From assembly GCA_938091145.1 (NCBI GenBank), contig CALKMS010000099.1, forward strand, positions 1 to 6,284: a DNA stretch of 6,284 nucleotides. The letters run 5' to 3'. The notes below the pieces were generated by a model, which was given only the letters and a program-made list of their open reading frames with translations, had not been told where the DNA came from and made no database searches. Each line of letters opens with the position of its first letter. The stretch's first letter is position 1. The translations under genes and the position numbers were made by a program. Source of the stretch: an uncultured bacterium (lineage in GTDB: Bacteria; Actinomycetota; Aquicultoria; SKW223; CALKMS01). This document shows, piece after piece, positions 5,578 to 6,284 of this stretch.

Positions 5578-6164
5578 AGGAAGCACTTCTTCAAAGAAGA
5601 AGTGTTAGGGCTTATCTGGACGAGCCACTTACGGAAAAGCAAATTGAAGAGCTTGTTGAAGCTGCTCGTTGGGCTCCTACTGGCGCTAACCTTCAGCCCT
5701 GGAAATTTATTATTGTTCAAGACAAAGGAGTAAAAAAAGAAATAGGAAAATACGCCCGTTTTTACTTTATTAAATCTCATCATGTGAGCGAAGCCCCAGT
5801 GCTTATTGTTTGCCTGGCTGATACTAAAAAAAGCTCTTTTGCCCTAATTGATGTAGCAATGGCTGCCCAAAACATTATGTTACGCGCAATAGACTTAGGG
5901 TTAGGAAGTTGTTTTGTTGGAGCTTTTGACGAAAGAAAAATTAAAGAGGTCTTAAAAATACCAGCTAACTTTAAAGTGGTTGGATTAATCACCGTAGGAA
6001 AGATGGCGGAAAAACCAACCACTCCTCCGCGCCTGGAATTTAAAGAAATAACCTTTTTTGACCGCTTTGGAAAACAAACATTTACTCAACGAATAGCGGA
6101 ATACCGAAAAAGTGGTCCTTTAACCGTCTTTCGTAAAGTAATAAAAATGATTTTCCACATTTGA
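5568..6164 (+). CDS. FMN-dependent nitroreductase family protein
   Basis: A 198-residue single-domain flavoprotein of the usual family length, probably cytoplasmic and dimeric, using NAD(P)H to reduce nitro groups, quinones or related substrates. The FMN-binding N-terminus RRSVRAY (10-16) is followed by EAARWAPTGANLQPWKFIIV (31-50), the hallmark segment of the family. Later come the buried helix DVAMAAQNIMLRAIDLGLGS (95-114), the loop CFVGAF (115-120) and the FMN-contacting strand VGLITVGKMAEKP (138-150). The last 15-20 residues (PLTVFRKVIKMIFHI) form a basic and hydrophobic tail not part of the core. The ATG at 5568 is the first possible start because a TAA lies at 5562. Its substrate and partners are not shown by context: the protease gene upstream has its own terminator, and uvrA converges from the right with 19 bases between stops. 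Confidence 0.93.
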   Translation: MELKEALLQRRSVRAYLDEPLTEKQIEELVEAARWAPTGANLQPWKFIIVQDKGVKKEIGKYARFYFIKSHHVSEAPVLIVCLADTKKSSFALIDVAMAAQNIMLRAIDLGLGSCFVGAFDERKIKEVLKIPANFKVVGLITVGKMAEKPTTPPRLEFKEITFFDRFGKQTFTQRIAEYRKSGPLTVFRKVIKMIFHI

Positions 6165-6183
6165 AACTGATTTTATACCCTGC

Positions 6184-6284
6184 TCAAACTCTGGATTCTT
6201 TTCGCTTCCTATTTTGGCTTTTATTTAAAACTTCAGCTAAATACCTTGCGGTATAAGACTTTTTATTTTTCACTATCTCCTCAG
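6184..6284 (-). CDS. uvrA: Excinuclease ABC subunit A, C-terminal end only (partial)
   Basis: The minus strand from the right edge is open for 32 codons and ends at TGA (6184-6186). The peptide starts EEIVKNKK and continues SYTARYLAEVL, then a Lys/Arg-rich tail. UvrA proteins end in just this way: a (GT)PEEVA segment, a few residues, S(Y/H)T(G/A)R(Y/F)L then PVL or a similar triplet, and a short charged tail. The two bases preceding the first full codon (CT) suit a proline codon. UvrA is the ATPase that finds DNA damage and loads UvrB. The call rests on a short tail, but the match is specific and agrees with uvrC on the same strand. Confidence 0.82.
   Translation of the reverse strand, partial: EEIVKNKKSYTARYLAEVLNKSQNRKRKESRV
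6241..6270 (+). terminator. Possible terminator of the nitroreductase inside the uvrA 3' end
   Basis: ATACC (6241-6245) pairs with GGTAT (6250-6254) across a TTGC loop, followed after five bases by TTTTTATTTTT (6260-6270). The stem is short and the T tract corresponds to lysine and asparagine codons of uvrA on the other strand, so this may be fortuitous. Confidence 0.25.

Overview
The window looks bacterial and of low-to-moderate G+C. Bacterial signs are an excinuclease UvrC gene, the 3' end of what reads as uvrA, a TATAAT -10 box, a strong Shine-Dalgarno sequence and an intrinsic terminator with a T7 tract. The genus cannot be named from this sequence. The subtilase with an EF-hand-like insert, the palindromic GCAATC/GATTGC repeats and the B12-type radical SAM protein would fit an uncultured candidate-phylum or Firmicutes-like lineage, but that is only inference.

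Layout from left to right. Positions 1-1176 (+) hold the 3' part of a cobalamin-binding radical SAM gene that begins outside the window. It meets ogt (1173-1757, -) tail to tail, and the two stop codons share the palindrome TTAA. ogt overlaps the end of uvrC (1738-3540, -) by 20 bp, so the two form a DNA-repair transcription unit that reads leftward, probably from a promoter directly against the uvrC start codon. The intergenic stretch 3541-4178 holds a dense mosaic of palindromic TCATTGCGAG...GCAATC repeats in both orientations (3629-4029), then about 150 bp with a small palindrome and the start signals of the next gene.

Positions 4179-5405 (+) encode a secreted subtilisin-family protease with signal peptide, I9-like propeptide, complete catalytic triad and a short calcium-loop-like insert near the C-terminus. 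A terminator follows at 5440-5468. A possible 25-codon leader ORF (5500-5577) then overlaps the start of an FMN nitroreductase (5568-6164, +). The last 101 bases, read on the minus strand, encode the C-terminus of UvrA (6184-6284).

The minus strand therefore carries uvrA, then uvrC and ogt: nucleotide excision repair plus direct reversal of alkylated guanine. The protease, the nitroreductase and the repeat array, all outside that repair theme, sit between uvrA and uvrC on the opposite strand. No clearly new multi-gene system is visible. The most unusual elements are the repeat array, the apparently leaderless uvrC, the EF-hand-like loop in the protease and the possible leader ORF of the nitroreductase.
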